A DNA stretch of 46,875 nucleotides, taken from assembly GCA_016879935.1 (NCBI GenBank), contig JAACJQ010000004.1, positions 1 through 46,875 on the forward strand, written 5' to 3'. The notes under the pieces are model-generated. The model was not told where the DNA came from. It worked only from the letters and a program-made list of their open reading frames with translations, and ran no database searches. Shown in pieces: positions 7,920 to 16,927 of the stretch; the stretch's first letter is position 1; each line of letters starts with the position of its first letter. The translations under genes were made by a program, and so were the position numbers. The DNA is from Archangiaceae bacterium. Lineage in GTDB: Bacteria; Myxococcota; Myxococcia; Myxococcales; Myxococcaceae.

Positions 7920-7973
7920 ACGCGGACGGACTGGAGTCGCGACGTGTGATCGCAGCTTGCAGGAGCGACGGCC

Positions 7974-8330
7974 ATGCCCATCGCCTGGCTCGACCACAAG
8001 GGAACGAAGATTCTGTACAGCGACTATCGCGGCCTCTCGCTCGACAAGATGTTGCTCCAGCTCGACGAGACGGCGGCCATCATGGCGAAGCTGCCCAACA
8101 AGGTCGCGACGCTGTCGAACTTCGAGGGCATCGGCGTGCCGCCCGAGTTCATGAAGCGCGCGAAGGAGCTGGGGAAGACGACCTTCGAGCCGAAGACGGC
8201 GAAGTCAGCCATCGTGGGCATCGACGGCCTCAAGGGCCTGCTGCTGAAGGCGTACAACACCTTCACGGGCGCCACGATGCAGCCGTTCCCGTCGGAGAAC
8301 GAGGCGAAGGACTACCTCGCGAAGAGCTGA
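7974..8330 (+). CDS. STAS/SEC14-like small cytoplasmic protein
   Basis: This encodes 118 residues from an ATG preceded by a good ribosome binding site (AGGAG, eight bases upstream). The sequence follows the pattern of short proteins usually annotated as STAS/SEC14-domain or SpoIIAA-like. It has an opening strand (KGTKILYSDYRGLS), a helix (DKMLLQLDETAAIMAKLP), a strand plus loop (KVATLSNFEGIGVPPEFMKR), the strongly typical KSAIVGIDGLKGLLLKAYN segment, and a final MQPFPSENEAKDYLAK helix. There is no signal peptide or membrane segment. Relatives are thought to be regulatory or lipid-associated, but no biochemical role is established here. It lies 22 bp upstream of the SDR gene on the same strand and is probably co-transcribed with it. 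Confidence 0.75.
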   Translation: MPIAWLDHKGTKILYSDYRGLSLDKMLLQLDETAAIMAKLPNKVATLSNFEGIGVPPEFMKRAKELGKTTFEPKTAKSAIVGIDGLKGLLLKAYNTFTGATMQPFPSENEAKDYLAKS

Positions 8331-8352
8331 CGCGTGGTAAGCGCCTCGCTCC

Positions 8353-9273
8353 ATGAGTTCGCCGGAGCGTCGTCGCGTCGTCATCGCCGGAGGGACCGGA
8401 GCGCTCGGGCGTGCGCTCGCCCAGCGGCTGTCGACGTCGTGTGACGTGACGGTGGTGGGCACGCGCGCGAGCGGAGAGGGCGCGTGGAAGGCCGACCTGC
8501 TCTCGATTGCCGAAGCCGAGGTCGCGCTCGCCGGTGCGCAGGTGGTGGTCTTTCTCGCCCGCACCTCGGGGCCGCGCGCGCGTCTGTTCCAGGGCTCGGC
8601 TGACGACGTCGACCTGCTGCTCGCCGACTCGGTGTCGCGCGCGGTGCGCCTGACGAAGCCGCAGCGGGTCGTCTTCTTTCCGTGTGGCGAGCAGGACGAG
8701 CGCGAAGCGTGTCTGCGCGCGAGCGGCGTGCCGCTGTCGGTGCTCTCGGGTGGTGGTGACGACCCGGTCTCGCAGCTCGAGCAGCTGGTGCTCGCCGCCG
8801 ACGTCGAGACGCGCCGGTTGCCTGCGTACAAAGGCGGCGCCTCCGAGCCGGCCGAGTGGAGCGGGCCCTCGACGGTGCTCTCGGTGCAGCGCTTCGCGCC
8901 GAAGGCCGGTTGGAGCGCGAAGCAGACCGCGCGTGGCTACTTCGAGTGGCTGTCGTCGGACGTGCCGGGGCTGTCGACGGTGCTGGGCGCCGAGGCCATC
9001 GAGGTGAAGTTCGGCGGCGTGAGCGTGCTGCGCCTGCGGCACGTGCCCGGGCAGAGCGACGACGATGTCGACGTGCTCGAGGTGCGAGACGGCGCGCTGG
9101 TGTCGGAGGGCGCGACGGGTGCGTTCGAGTTCAGGCTGCTGCGCGAGCCGAAGGTGTTGATGACGACGCTGCGCGGGTTCGTGCCGGCGATGCCGTGGCT
9201 CGTGTATCGGGGCTCCCAGGCGTTGATGCACGCGCGGTCGATGCGGCGCTTCGGCGAGTTTCTCGCGAGCTGA
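8353..9273 (+). CDS. Atypical short-chain dehydrogenase / NAD(P)-binding Rossmann protein
   Basis: This encodes 306 residues. The N-terminus contains the dinucleotide-binding fingerprint GGTGALG (residues 13-19), typical of extended or atypical SDR and NmrA-like proteins. A second strand TVVGTR and a third strand QVVVFLARTSGP fit a Rossmann fold. The classical YxxxK catalytic pair is not evident, which fits the atypical subgroup whose members act as redox-sensing or sugar/isoflavone-like reductases. The C-terminal half contains KAGWSAKQTARGYFEWLSSD and GFVPAMPWLVYRGSQAL, not assigned to a substrate. The gene follows the STAS/SEC14-like gene closely and ends 4 bp before the convergent lipoprotein gene. 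The cofactor is likely NAD(P)(H); the substrate is unknown. Confidence 0.8.
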   Translation: MSSPERRRVVIAGGTGALGRALAQRLSTSCDVTVVGTRASGEGAWKADLLSIAEAEVALAGAQVVVFLARTSGPRARLFQGSADDVDLLLADSVSRAVRLTKPQRVVFFPCGEQDEREACLRASGVPLSVLSGGGDDPVSQLEQLVLAADVETRRLPAYKGGASEPAEWSGPSTVLSVQRFAPKAGWSAKQTARGYFEWLSSDVPGLSTVLGAEAIEVKFGGVSVLRLRHVPGQSDDDVDVLEVRDGALVSEGATGAFEFRLLREPKVLMTTLRGFVPAMPWLVYRGSQALMHARSMRRFGEFLAS

Positions 9274-9277
9274 GCCG

Positions 9278-9955
9278 TCAGCAGAAGCACTCGAAGCTCG
9301 AGGTGCACCCTCGCGAGCGGCAGTGCATCGGCGCGCAGTAGCCGTTCGAGGTCTGACCCGTGCCGCCGTCGATGATGAACCGGCGGCAGAAGTAGCCCTC
9401 GCTCGTGCGGCAGTCGGCGTCGTCGTGGCACTCCGCGAGGCAGGTGCCAGTGCGCTGCCTGTTGAAGTCGGGCAGGCACACGGAGCGCGTTGGGCAGTCG
9501 GCGCGCGCGAGTCCTCCGTCGATGATCATTCCGGGTGGCGCGGTGCAGGTCGTCACGCAGTACTGCACGACGCCGTTTCCGAAGCCCTGACAGATGGGCG
9601 CCGCACCTCTGCATTGAGTCATGGAGGAGCAGGCGTCGCCGACGGCCGGCCCGGCATCACCGGCTCCGGCGTCGGTCGTGGTGCCCGCGTCGGTCGTGGT
9701 GCCCGCGTCGGTCGTGGTGCCCGCGTCGGTCGTGGTGCCCGCGTCGGTCGTGGAGCCTGCGTCAGTCGTGGTGCCCGCGTCGGTCGTGGAGCCCGCGTCG
9801 GTCGTGGAGCCCGCGTCGGTCGTGGAGCCCGCGTCCCTCGTGGAGCCCGCGTCCATCGTGGTGCCCGCGTCCATCGTGGATCCCGCGTCGAGCTGCACGT
9901 TGGGCTCGACGCGCCCACAGCCAATCATCGCGATGACCACCCAGACGAAGCGCAT
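9278..9955 (-). CDS. Cys-rich lipoprotein with an Asp-Ala-Gly hexapeptide repeat linker
   Basis: This encodes 225 residues. The ATG at 9955 is chosen because it opens a lipoprotein signal (MRFVWVVIAMIGC, Cys13); the longer upstream frame runs through non-coding DNA and the neighbouring gene. Residues 23-94 are twelve units of DAG(S/T)T(T/M/R), a low-complexity acidic stalk. The remaining 125 residues form a Cys-rich module with pairs such as DACSSMTQCRGAAPIC, AECHDDADC and APMHCRSRGCTSSFECFC, expected to be disulfide-bonded after export. Such linker-plus-Cys architectures are typical of myxobacterial surface lipoproteins without known enzymatic function. It starts 44 bp after the 131-residue membrane protein and may be the last gene of the efflux operon. 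The role is unknown. Confidence 0.8.
   Translation of the reverse strand: MRFVWVVIAMIGCGRVEPNVQLDAGSTMDAGTTMDAGSTRDAGSTTDAGSTTDAGSTTDAGTTTDAGSTTDAGTTTDAGTTTDAGTTTDAGTTTDAGAGDAGPAVGDACSSMTQCRGAAPICQGFGNGVVQYCVTTCTAPPGMIIDGGLARADCPTRSVCLPDFNRQRTGTCLAECHDDADCRTSEGYFCRRFIIDGGTGQTSNGYCAPMHCRSRGCTSSFECFC
9674..9889 (-). repeat. 18-bp tandem repeat, 12 units, coding for DAG(S/T)T(T/M/R)
   Basis: Twelve in-frame units of 18 bp encode a hexapeptide starting Asp-Ala-Gly. The central units are near-identical at the DNA level, differing mainly in the Ser/Thr codon and the last codon. The two outermost N-terminal units have Met and the third has Arg at the last position. Close identity of adjacent units suggests slippage or unequal crossover, so copy number may vary between strains. 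Confidence 0.9.
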
Positions 9956-9999
9956 GCCCTGCGTATGCCGCGCCTCGTTCGATGGGACAAACCGTCTGC

Positions 10000-10395
10000 T
10001 CAATCGGCTCCGAGGCATCGAACCCGGCGGAAGGTCGGGCCCATTGGCGGAGCTACCTCGAGCCGTCGTGCATCGACACGCCACGAGCTCGACGGCTCCA
10101 GGTTGCCCAACACCAGCACTCCACCATCGAGCGACCACGCCGCCGTACGGACGTCGGTCGTTTCGGCGAGCACGCCCTGGGTCAGCTGCAGCGCGCGCAC
10201 CACCCCGCCGGGGCGCAGCACCATCACCTCGTGGTTGAACTCGTCTTCGCTTCGCCACGTGCCCTCGAGCGGCGCGGTGGCGACCGACGTCTCCATGCAG
10301 ACCACGCCGTGGTTCACGACGAACAGCCAGGCGACGAGGCCGCCGAGCAGACACGTCACGCAGCCCGCGACGAGCGCCCAGCGAGCGGGTGTCAC
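10000..10395 (-). CDS. Small membrane-anchored protein, possible lipocalin-like beta domain (131 aa)
   Basis: This gene is easily missed because it starts with GTG at 10395, overlapping the stop of the TolC-like gene in a GTGA junction. The product has one N-terminal transmembrane helix (ALVAGCVTCLLGGLVAWLFV). A soluble domain of about 95 residues follows, built of beta segments: LEGTWRSEDEFNHEVMVLRP, VVRALQLTQGV, TAAWSLDGGVLVLGNL and WRVDARRLEVAPP. The EGTWRS opening recalls lipocalin-like or copper-resistance-type barrels that start with a GxW motif, but this is only a resemblance. Codon use matches real genes in the window. Position after tetR-adaptor-pump-channel suggests an accessory role in efflux or its sensing, which is inference. 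Confidence 0.7.
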   Translation of the reverse strand: MTPARWALVAGCVTCLLGGLVAWLFVVNHGVVCMETSVATAPLEGTWRSEDEFNHEVMVLRPGGVVRALQLTQGVLAETTDVRTAAWSLDGGVLVLGNLEPSSSWRVDARRLEVAPPMGPTFRRVRCLGAD

Positions 10396-11885
10396 TCTTC
10401 GGTGAGGCCCAGCATCGAGGCGAGCCGTCCCTCGGCTGCGGCGAGCTCGACCTTGCGAATCTCGAGCTGGGCGCGTGACTGCGCCGCCGACGACGCCGCG
10501 AGGAAGCGCTTGTTGTCGACGTCGCTCACCTCGAGCGAGGTGGTGAGGCCCGCTTCGTACGCCGCGCCGACCTGCTTCTGCGCCCGCGTCGCCAGCGCGG
10601 CCTGGGCTTCGGCCTGCTGCAACGCCACGGTGGCCGCGTCGAGGTTCGTCTTCGCGCCAATCCAGTTCGCCTTCGCCTTCGCGCGCGCCGCCTCGAGCTG
10701 GGCCCGCTGCTGCGTCAGCTTCGCCTCGTTGTCGTGCATCTGGGCGTACCGGAGCCCGCGGTCGTACAGCTTCCACTCCGCCGCGACGATGCCGTCGAAG
10801 ATGAAGTTCGTGCCGGCGAAGCCGCGGTTCGAGTTGTAGCTGCCCTTCGCCTGCGCCACGACGGTGGGGAGCCAGGTGAGCTTGTCGACGCCCGAGATGC
10901 GCTCCTGAATCTTCACGCCCACCACCTGCGCCTTGATGGCGTACGAGTGCTCCCACGGAGATTCCTCGTCTTTCGCCGCGGTGATGTCGAAGCGCGTCGG
11001 CGTGTCGTCCATCGGGCGCACGGGCTCTCCCACCAGCGCTTCGAGCAACGCCGTCAACGCCACGCGCTGACCCGAGAGCGACGACAAGAGCGACCGCGCC
11101 TGCGCCGTCTCTGACTGCGCGCGGAGCACGGCAATCTCGGTCGAGGTGCCGACGCTCGCCTGCGCTTTCGCGTCGCGTTCACGCTTGAGCGCCACCTGCT
11201 CGGCCTCTTTCGCGGCCTGCTCGAGCTGCCCGATGCCCTCGAGGCCCAGGTACACACGCGCGACGGCGAGCAGAATCTGCTCTCGCGCTTCGAGCGTGCC
11301 CAGCTTCGCTGCCTCGCCGCCTTCCCACGCCGCCGGCAGCAGGAAGAAGTTGGGCGAGAAGAGCACCTGCGTCAGCAGCAGGTTCCCGTACACCGAGTTG
11401 GTGCCGACGATGACGATGTCGTTCACCTGGTCGATGGCCGCCTGCTGCTGCGCCTTCAGGGGCGCGAGCTGCGCATCAGTGAGCGGGAAGCCGAAGGTGT
11501 TGGCCATGTAGTTGACGAGGCCGATGGTGCCTTCGGCCTGGGCCTTGGCCGAGTCCTTGGCTTTGAACTCCTGCTGCACGCTCGTGCGCACGTAGCTGGC
11601 GCTCACCGAGAGCTCGGGCAGCGCGACCGCCAGTGCCTGGCGCGTTCTCGCGGCCGCCGCGGCAATCGCCGTGCGTGCGGCCTGCAGGTCGGCGTTCTTC
11701 TTCTCGGTGATGGTGAGCGCCTCTTTCAGCGTCACCTGCCGCCGCTCGGCCATGAAGGCCTGCTCGGTGGCGAGCGTCTGCTGCACGCCTGACGTCGCTG
11801 GTGCGGTGGCGGGCGTGAGCGCGGGTTGGGTCTGGCCGAGCGCCGTCCCTGCGAAGGTGAGCGCGGCGGTGATGAGGGCTTTCAT
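10392..11885 (-). CDS. TolC-family outer-membrane channel protein of an RND efflux system
   Basis: This encodes 497 residues with a signal peptide (about residues 1-17, TAALTFAGTALGQ). The mature part has the two-fold repeat of long alpha-helical hairpins and short beta segments typical of TolC-like outer-membrane efflux proteins. Examples are VTLKEALTITEKKNADLQAA and ARTRQALAVALPELSVSASY near the N-terminus, and the second-half counterparts WLPTVVAQAKGSYNSNRGF and AQLEAARAKAKANWIGAKT. Length fits the family (about 420-500). The protein forms the trimeric exit duct working with the adaptor and inner-membrane pump encoded just upstream. It starts 12 bp after the pump gene ends and overlaps the following small gene by four bases. 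The substrate is not evident. Confidence 0.93.
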   Translation of the reverse strand: MKALITAALTFAGTALGQTQPALTPATAPATSGVQQTLATEQAFMAERRQVTLKEALTITEKKNADLQAARTAIAAAAARTRQALAVALPELSVSASYVRTSVQQEFKAKDSAKAQAEGTIGLVNYMANTFGFPLTDAQLAPLKAQQQAAIDQVNDIVIVGTNSVYGNLLLTQVLFSPNFFLLPAAWEGGEAAKLGTLEAREQILLAVARVYLGLEGIGQLEQAAKEAEQVALKRERDAKAQASVGTSTEIAVLRAQSETAQARSLLSSLSGQRVALTALLEALVGEPVRPMDDTPTRFDITAAKDEESPWEHSYAIKAQVVGVKIQERISGVDKLTWLPTVVAQAKGSYNSNRGFAGTNFIFDGIVAAEWKLYDRGLRYAQMHDNEAKLTQQRAQLEAARAKAKANWIGAKTNLDAATVALQQAEAQAALATRAQKQVGAAYEAGLTTSLEVSDVDNKRFLAASSAAQSRAQLEIRKVELAAAEGRLASMLGLTEE

Positions 11886-11897
11886 GATGTCTCCGAT

Positions 11898-14800
11898 TCA
11901 GACGGGCCGTGGGGCCGCGCCGTGAACCTCGTCTTGTTTCGCGGCCATTCCCGGCGCCGGCACGATGCGCGTCGTCTCGTCGGCCTTCGGCGTCGCGTCG
12001 TCGGCCGTCTTCTTGATGCGCATGCTCGGCGGCGTCAGCTTCTCGAACACCGCGAACACCAGGGGCACCACGAAGAGCGTGAGGAACGTCGAGGTGATGA
12101 CGCCGCCGATGACGCCGATGGCCATGGGCGCGCGGAACTCGAAGCCCTGCCCGCGGCCGATGGCGGTGGGCACCATGCCGATGGCCATGGCCGCCGACGT
12201 CATGAGAATCGGGCGCAGGCGGCGCGGGCCGGCCTTGATGAGCGCGGTGTCGAGGTCGTCGCCGGCGCGGAGGTTCTGCAGCGCCTGGTCGACGAGCAGA
12301 ATCGCGTTCTTCGTCACCAGGCCCATCAAGAGCACGATGCCGATGGCCGCGCCCATGTTGAGGCTGAAGCCGGTCGCGAGGAGCGCCAGGAACGCTCCGA
12401 TGAAGGCGAGCGGCACCGACATGAGAATGGTGAACGGGTGCTTGAACGACTCGAACTGCGAGGCGAGCACCATGTAGACGAAGATCGCCGCGAGGATGAA
12501 GACGAGCCCGAACGCCTCGTTCTGCTCGTCGAGGTTCTTGATCTGCCCGTCGTAGTAGAGCGTGACGCCCGGCGGCGGCGGCTCCTTGGCGAGGCGGGCC
12601 TTGAGCGCGGTCGCGAGGTCGCCGAGCGCGCCACCTTCACCGACCGACGCGGCCTGCACCATCACGCGGCGTTCACGGTTGAAGCGCTCGATGATGCTGG
12701 GCGTGTCGCGCATCGAGAGCGTCGCCACGTCGGAGATGGGGCGCAGGCCGGTGGGCGTGAACACGTCCATCGTCTTGAGCGCCTCGGGCGTCGCGCGGTC
12801 CTTCTCGCTCAGGCGCACCATGATGTCGGTCTCGACGCCGTCTTGCCGCAGCTTGCCCGCGAGCTGCCCGTTCATCGCCAGGCGCATCTGCATGCCGAGC
12901 ATCGCGCTGGTGAGGCCGGTGTCGTTGGCGCGGCTGCGGTCGATGGCCACCGCAAGCTCGGGGCGTGGCGGGTTCGAGGCCACGCGCACGTCGTTGGCGA
13001 GCGGCTTGCCGTTGGCGCCCTTGAGCTCCTTCAAGATGCCCGCGATGCGGTTCGCCTCGGCGTTGATCTGCGCGTAGTCGTTGCCCATCACCGACAGCAT
13101 GATGGGGAAGAAGTCGCCGAGGCCTTCGATGACGGGCGGGTCGAGCAGGCCGATCTCGGTGCCAGCCGCGAGCGCGCCGACGAGCTTCGTGCGCGTCTCT
13201 TCTTGAATGGCCTTGAGCGTGAGCTGCCGATCGGTGCGGCCCTTGATGAGCACGCGAATGCGGGCGCGGTTCGCGTCCTGGCCGGCGCCGTCCGACGAGG
13301 TGCCGATGACCGTGTACATCTCCTTCACGTCGGGGAAGCTCGAGATGACCTCTTCGGCCTGCTTCGCGCGCGAGGCCGTCTCGGCGAGGCTCGAGCCCTC
13401 GGGCAGCTTCAGGTCGACCATGAACTGGCTGCGGTCTTCGGGCGTGACGAAGTCGAGGCCGAGGCCGCCCGCGACGGTCGCGCCGACCGAGCCTCCCACC
13501 ACCAGCACGATGAGCACGGCCGTCAGCCAGCGGTGGGCGATGCTCCACTTGAGCGCGCTGGCGTAGAGCGACTCCTGCCACTCGAAGGAGCGGCGCAGCA
13601 GGCCGGCGATGGGGTTCTCACGGTGCTGCGCGCCCAGCACGCGCTGTTTCGAGAAGCGCGCCGACAACATCGGGTCGAGCGTGAAGGAGATGAAGAGCGA
13701 GATGACGACGGCCACCGACATGGTGACGCCGAACTGTTTGAAGAACTGGCCGACGATGCCGGGCATGAACGCGACGGGCACGAACACCGCGACCAGCGAC
13801 AACGTCGTCGCGAGCACCGCGAGGTACACGTCACGGGTGCCGTTGGCCGCCGCGTCCATCGGGGTCTCGCCCTGCTCGAGGCGGTGCGTGATGGCCTCGC
13901 GCACCACGACGGCGTCGTCGATGAGCAGACCGATGGCCAGCGACAGGCTGATCAGCGTCATCTGGTTCAGCGTGTAGCCGAGCACGTACATCACGAAGAA
14001 CGTGCCCATCACCGACGTCGGCAGGGCGAGCGCGCTGATCATCGTGCCGCGCACGTCGAGCAGGAAGATGAGGATGATGAGAATCGCCATGAGGCCGCCG
14101 AAGAGCAGGGCGACCCAGACCTCGTGGGTGTTCTCTTCGATGACGGTGGAGTTGTCGATGATGAGCGCCGGCTTGAAGCCCTGCCCGATGATGGGCGTGA
14201 GCTCTTCCATGCGGGCCTTCACCAGCCGCGAGACCTCGATGGTGTTCGACCCGGGCTGCTTGATGACTTCGACCACGACGGCCTCTTTGCCGTTGAGCCG
14301 CGCGATGGAGCGCCGGTCGCCCACGCCGTCGGTCACGGTCGCCAGTTCGTCGAGCCGCACCTGGGTGCCGTTCTGGCTCTTCACCAGCGGCAGCGCGCGC
14401 ACCTCGTCGATGTTCTGGAACTGGCCGAGCGAGCGCACGTTGAGCTCGGTGGGGCCGAGGTCGAGGCGGCCGGCGGGCACGTCGAGGTTCTCCATGCCGA
14501 TGCGCTCGGCGATCTGCGCGGGCGCGATGCCGGCGGCCTTCGCCTTGTCGAGCTCGACGTCGACGCGAACCTCACGCACGTCACCGCCGATGATGCGCAC
14601 CTGGGCGACGCCGTCGAGCTGGGCGAGCGCGGGCTCGAGCTTGTCCTTGAGGAGCTGTCGCAGCGGCGCCGACTGCAGGTCGGCCGACACGGCGTAGGTG
14701 ACGATGGGCGCGGCGCCGAAGTCGATGCGCGCCACCTTGGGCTGGTCGACCTCTTTGGGCAGCAGCTGCTGCACCACGCTCACCTTGTCGCGAACCTCCT

Positions 14801-15116
14801 GCACCGCGCGGTCGAGCGGCGTCGAGAGCTTGAACATCACGAAGACGAGCGAGAGGTTCTCGCGGCTGACCGACTGAATGACTTCGACGCCAGCGATGCC
14901 GGCGACGGCGTCTTCGATGGGCTTGGTGACCTGCTGTTCGATCTCGGTCGGGCCGGCTCCACGGTACACGGTGGTGATGGCCACGAAGGGGAACGACACG
15001 TCGGGGAAGAGGTCGGTGCCGAGCCGTTTGAGGCCCAGCAGGCCCAGCACCACCAGACACAACGACATCATCGTGGTGAAGACGGGGCGCTTGATGGAGA
15101 CGTCTGAGAGCGTCAT
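11898..15116 (-). CDS. RND-family efflux pump, inner-membrane transporter (AcrB/HAE1-like)
   Basis: This encodes 1,072 residues, the usual length for an RND pump. The N-terminus ([19 protein letters not shown]) carries the conserved IKRPV segment before transmembrane helix 1. A large periplasmic loop follows ([20 protein letters not shown]). Helix 4 contains the proton-relay pair Asp400-Asp401 in [10 protein letters not shown], corresponding to D407/D408 of AcrB. The second half repeats the layout, including [19 protein letters not shown] and [17 protein letters not shown]. The pump exports small molecules from periplasm or inner membrane using the proton gradient, through the TolC-like channel encoded next. 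It closely follows the adaptor gene (21 bp). Substrates cannot be read from sequence; the divergent-looking TetR regulator suggests inducible export of hydrophobic or toxic compounds. Confidence 0.96.
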   Translation of the reverse strand: MTLSDVSIKRPVFTTMMSLCLVVLGLLGLKRLGTDLFPDVSFPFVAITTVYRGAGPTEIEQQVTKPIEDAVAGIAGVEVIQSVSRENLSLVFVMFKLSTPLDRAVQEVRDKVSVVQQLLPKEVDQPKVARIDFGAAPIVTYAVSADLQSAPLRQLLKDKLEPALAQLDGVAQVRIIGGDVREVRVDVELDKAKAAGIAPAQIAERIGMENLDVPAGRLDLGPTELNVRSLGQFQNIDEVRALPLVKSQNGTQVRLDELATVTDGVGDRRSIARLNGKEAVVVEVIKQPGSNTIEVSRLVKARMEELTPIIGQGFKPALIIDNSTVIEENTHEVWVALLFGGLMAILIILIFLLDVRGTMISALALPTSVMGTFFVMYVLGYTLNQMTLISLSLAIGLLIDDAVVVREAITHRLEQGETPMDAAANGTRDVYLAVLATTLSLVAVFVPVAFMPGIVGQFFKQFGVTMSVAVVISLFISFTLDPMLSARFSKQRVLGAQHRENPIAGLLRRSFEWQESLYASALKWSIAHRWLTAVLIVLVVGGSVGATVAGGLGLDFVTPEDRSQFMVDLKLPEGSSLAETASRAKQAEEVISSFPDVKEMYTVIGTSSDGAGQDANRARIRVLIKGRTDRQLTLKAIQEETRTKLVGALAAGTEIGLLDPPVIEGLGDFFPIMLSVMGNDYAQINAEANRIAGILKELKGANGKPLANDVRVASNPPRPELAVAIDRSRANDTGLTSAMLGMQMRLAMNGQLAGKLRQDGVETDIMVRLSEKDRATPEALKTMDVFTPTGLRPISDVATLSMRDTPSIIERFNRERRVMVQAASVGEGGALGDLATALKARLAKEPPPPGVTLYYDGQIKNLDEQNEAFGLVFILAAIFVYMVLASQFESFKHPFTILMSVPLAFIGAFLALLATGFSLNMGAAIGIVLLMGLVTKNAILLVDQALQNLRAGDDLDTALIKAGPRRLRPILMTSAAMAIGMVPTAIGRGQGFEFRAPMAIGVIGGVITSTFLTLFVVPLVFAVFEKLTPPSMRIKKTADDATPKADETTRIVPAPGMAAKQDEVHGAAPRPV

Positions 15117-15137
15117 GGCGGGGCTTTCTTCGGCGCT

Positions 15138-16175
15138 TCAGCGCTGGGTGACCTTGGTGCCTTCGACGAGCGCGGTGGTCGGGTAGTCGACGACGGTGTC
15201 GAGGGCCTCCGAGGCCGAGACGACGACCTCGGCGCCGCGGCGCTCGATGACGGTGACGAAGACCTTCTTGAGCGTGCCGTCGGCGCCCACCGCGTACACG
15301 TGGTCGCCGCCGGTGCTGTTCATCGCCGTCGAGCTGATGACGAAGGCGAAGCGCGCCTCTCCGACGGGGAAGACGACGCGCGCGAGCGTGTTGGCCACGA
15401 ACTCACCCTTCGGGTTGGGCACCGAGACCTCGACGGGCACGCGGCGCGTCTGCGGGTCTGCCGACGGAATGACGACCTTCACCACCGCGTCGTCGCTCGT
15501 CGCGCTGCCGCCGACCGCCTCGACGCGCACCTTCTGGCCGGGCTTCACCGCCGCGCGCAGGTTCTCGGGAATCGTCACCTTCACCGTCAGCGGGTCGAGC
15601 TGCATGATGATGTAGACGGGGTTGCCCGGGCCGACCATGCCGCCCACCGTGTCGGGCGCGTCGATGATGGTGCCCGAGAACAACGCCTTGAGCTCGTGAC
15701 GGCGGCGGCCTGCGCGCGCCTGCGCGAGCTGGGCCTTCGCGAGCGCGAGCCCGGCCTGCGCCTGCTTCGCGCTGACGTCGGCCTGGCGGTTCTGCACGTC
15801 AGAGACCGAGCCCTCGGCTTTGAGCTTCTCGTTGCGCGCGGCGACGTCGAGGGCGAGGCCGGCGACCGCCTCGGCCTGCGCGACGCCCGCTTCGGCCTGC
15901 ATCACCTGCGCGTCGGAGATCTCGGTGTCGAGCGAGCCCAGCAGCTGGCCCGGCTTCACCACCTCGCCCTTCTGCACCTTCGACACCGCCAGCCGCCCGC
16001 CGAGCTCGAAGCCCATGGGCAGCATGCGCGACGGGAAGAGCTGGCCGGTGACGGTCTCTTTCGACGACGACTTCACCTCGCGGGCCTTCACGAGGCGCAG
16101 CTTCGCGGCGGCGGGCGGTTCGGCGGCGAACGCTCCCACGGCGACGAGCGACGACAGCAGCAACAGGCGGTTCAT
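15138..16175 (-). CDS. RND efflux periplasmic adaptor (membrane fusion protein)
   Basis: This encodes 345 residues with a signal peptide (about residues 1-18, VAVGAFAAEPP). The order of parts is typical of membrane fusion proteins: a first lipoyl half (GGRLAVSKVQKGEVVKPGQLL), a coiled alpha-hairpin rich in Ala/Gln/Glu (AEAGVAQAEAVAG to LAKAQLAQARAG), a second lipoyl half (LKALFSGTIIDAPDTVGGMV), a beta-barrel (VTIPENLRAAVKPGQKVRVE) and a membrane-proximal domain at the C-terminus. The adaptor bridges the pump and the outer-membrane channel. Its ATG overlaps the stop of the upstream tetR gene (ATGA), and the pump gene follows after 21 bp, so regulator and efflux genes form one operon, a fairly unusual order that would allow autoregulation. 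Confidence 0.93.
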   Translation of the reverse strand: MNRLLLLSSLVAVGAFAAEPPAAAKLRLVKAREVKSSSKETVTGQLFPSRMLPMGFELGGRLAVSKVQKGEVVKPGQLLGSLDTEISDAQVMQAEAGVAQAEAVAGLALDVAARNEKLKAEGSVSDVQNRQADVSAKQAQAGLALAKAQLAQARAGRRRHELKALFSGTIIDAPDTVGGMVGPGNPVYIIMQLDPLTVKVTIPENLRAAVKPGQKVRVEAVGGSATSDDAVVKVVIPSADPQTRRVPVEVSVPNPKGEFVANTLARVVFPVGEARFAFVISSTAMNSTGGDHVYAVGADGTLKKVFVTVIERRGAEVVVSASEALDTVVDYPTTALVEGTKVTQR

Positions 16176-16927
16176 GGAGCCTTCCTCATGCGGGCACTGC
16201 GGGGGTTGCGCGTACGGGCGACGGGAACGCGCGGGGCAGACGACGATTTCCGGGCGGGCTTGGCTGCAGGGCGCGCCGACAGCGGGCTCAGGCCTTCACC
16301 GACGACGACGTTGAGCTCGGTGATGATGGCGGTGAAGTCGGGCTTCTCGGGGCGCGACACCATCTTGCGCATGGTGAGCACCCACGCGCCCATCAACACC
16401 ATGGCGATGGCCTCGCTCGAGAGGTCGGTGCGAATGACGCCGAACTTCTTGAGGCGGTCGCAGGCCACCACCACGCGGTGCTCTTCGCGGTCGATGATGT
16501 GCCAGATGACGCCGTCGAAGGCCGTGCCCTGCGAGCCGTTGATCAGCACGTGAATGACGTCGCGCATCGCCCACATGACCTCGAGGGCCTCGACGTCTTG
16601 CCGGGTCTGCAGTTCGAGGAGCGCCGCCAGCCGCTCGGAGCCCGGCGCGAAGTCGTTGCTGCGAAACGCGCCGCGCTTCGAGAAGAACGCGTCTTCTTCG
16701 GCGGTGCGCCGCTCGAACATGTCGTCCATGCGCCGCTCGAAGTCCTTCACCAGCTCGGCGAACAGCGCCTCCTTCGACTCGTAGTGCAGGTAGAAGGCGC
16801 CCTTCGACAGCCCGCACGCGGCGGTGATGTCTTCGATGCGCGCGCGCTGAATGCCGTGCTCACGGAACTGGGCGCGGGCCGCAGCCACGAGGGCGCTCTT
16901 CGCGTTGGGGTCGGCAGGTCGGGCCAT
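16172..16927 (-). CDS. TetR-family transcriptional regulator of the efflux operon
   Basis: This encodes 251 residues from ATG 16927 (MARPADPNAKSAL). The N-terminal domain is a clear TetR helix-turn-helix: AARAQFREHGIQRARIEDI, then TAACGLSKGAFYLHYESKEALF (about residues 8-55). The C-terminal part is the helical ligand-binding and dimer domain. The last 40 or so residues form an unusual Pro/Ser/Arg/Lys-rich basic tail (e.g. RPAAKPARKSSSAP), not part of the normal fold. No Shine-Dalgarno sequence is visible before the start; the leader instead has the palindrome GCTGATCAGC at 16934-16943. As first gene of the operon with overlapping adaptor start, it probably represses its own operon and releases on binding a pump substrate. 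This is standard for the family but not shown here. Confidence 0.93.
   Translation of the reverse strand: MARPADPNAKSALVAAARAQFREHGIQRARIEDITAACGLSKGAFYLHYESKEALFAELVKDFERRMDDMFERRTAEEDAFFSKRGAFRSNDFAPGSERLAALLELQTRQDVEALEVMWAMRDVIHVLINGSQGTAFDGVIWHIIDREEHRVVVACDRLKKFGVIRTDLSSEAIAMVLMGAWVLTMRKMVSRPEKPDFTAIITELNVVVGEGLSPLSARPAAKPARKSSSAPRVPVARTRNPRSARMRKAP

Noticed and set aside
9674-9889. Tandem repeat considered as a CRISPR array
   Set aside because: Units are contiguous 18-bp coding repeats without spacers and lie in frame inside a lipoprotein gene.
9956-10354. Upstream extension of the DAG-repeat lipoprotein frame
   Set aside because: It runs antisense-like through the 131-residue gene in a different frame, is Arg-rich without structure, and would remove the lipoprotein signal from the N-terminus.
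11826-15107. Very long open frame (1,093 codons) on the plus strand
   Set aside because: It is exactly antisense to the RND pump gene, is rich in His, Arg, Glu and Asp in low-complexity order, and shows no domain. High G/C at third positions leaves the opposite strand free of stops.
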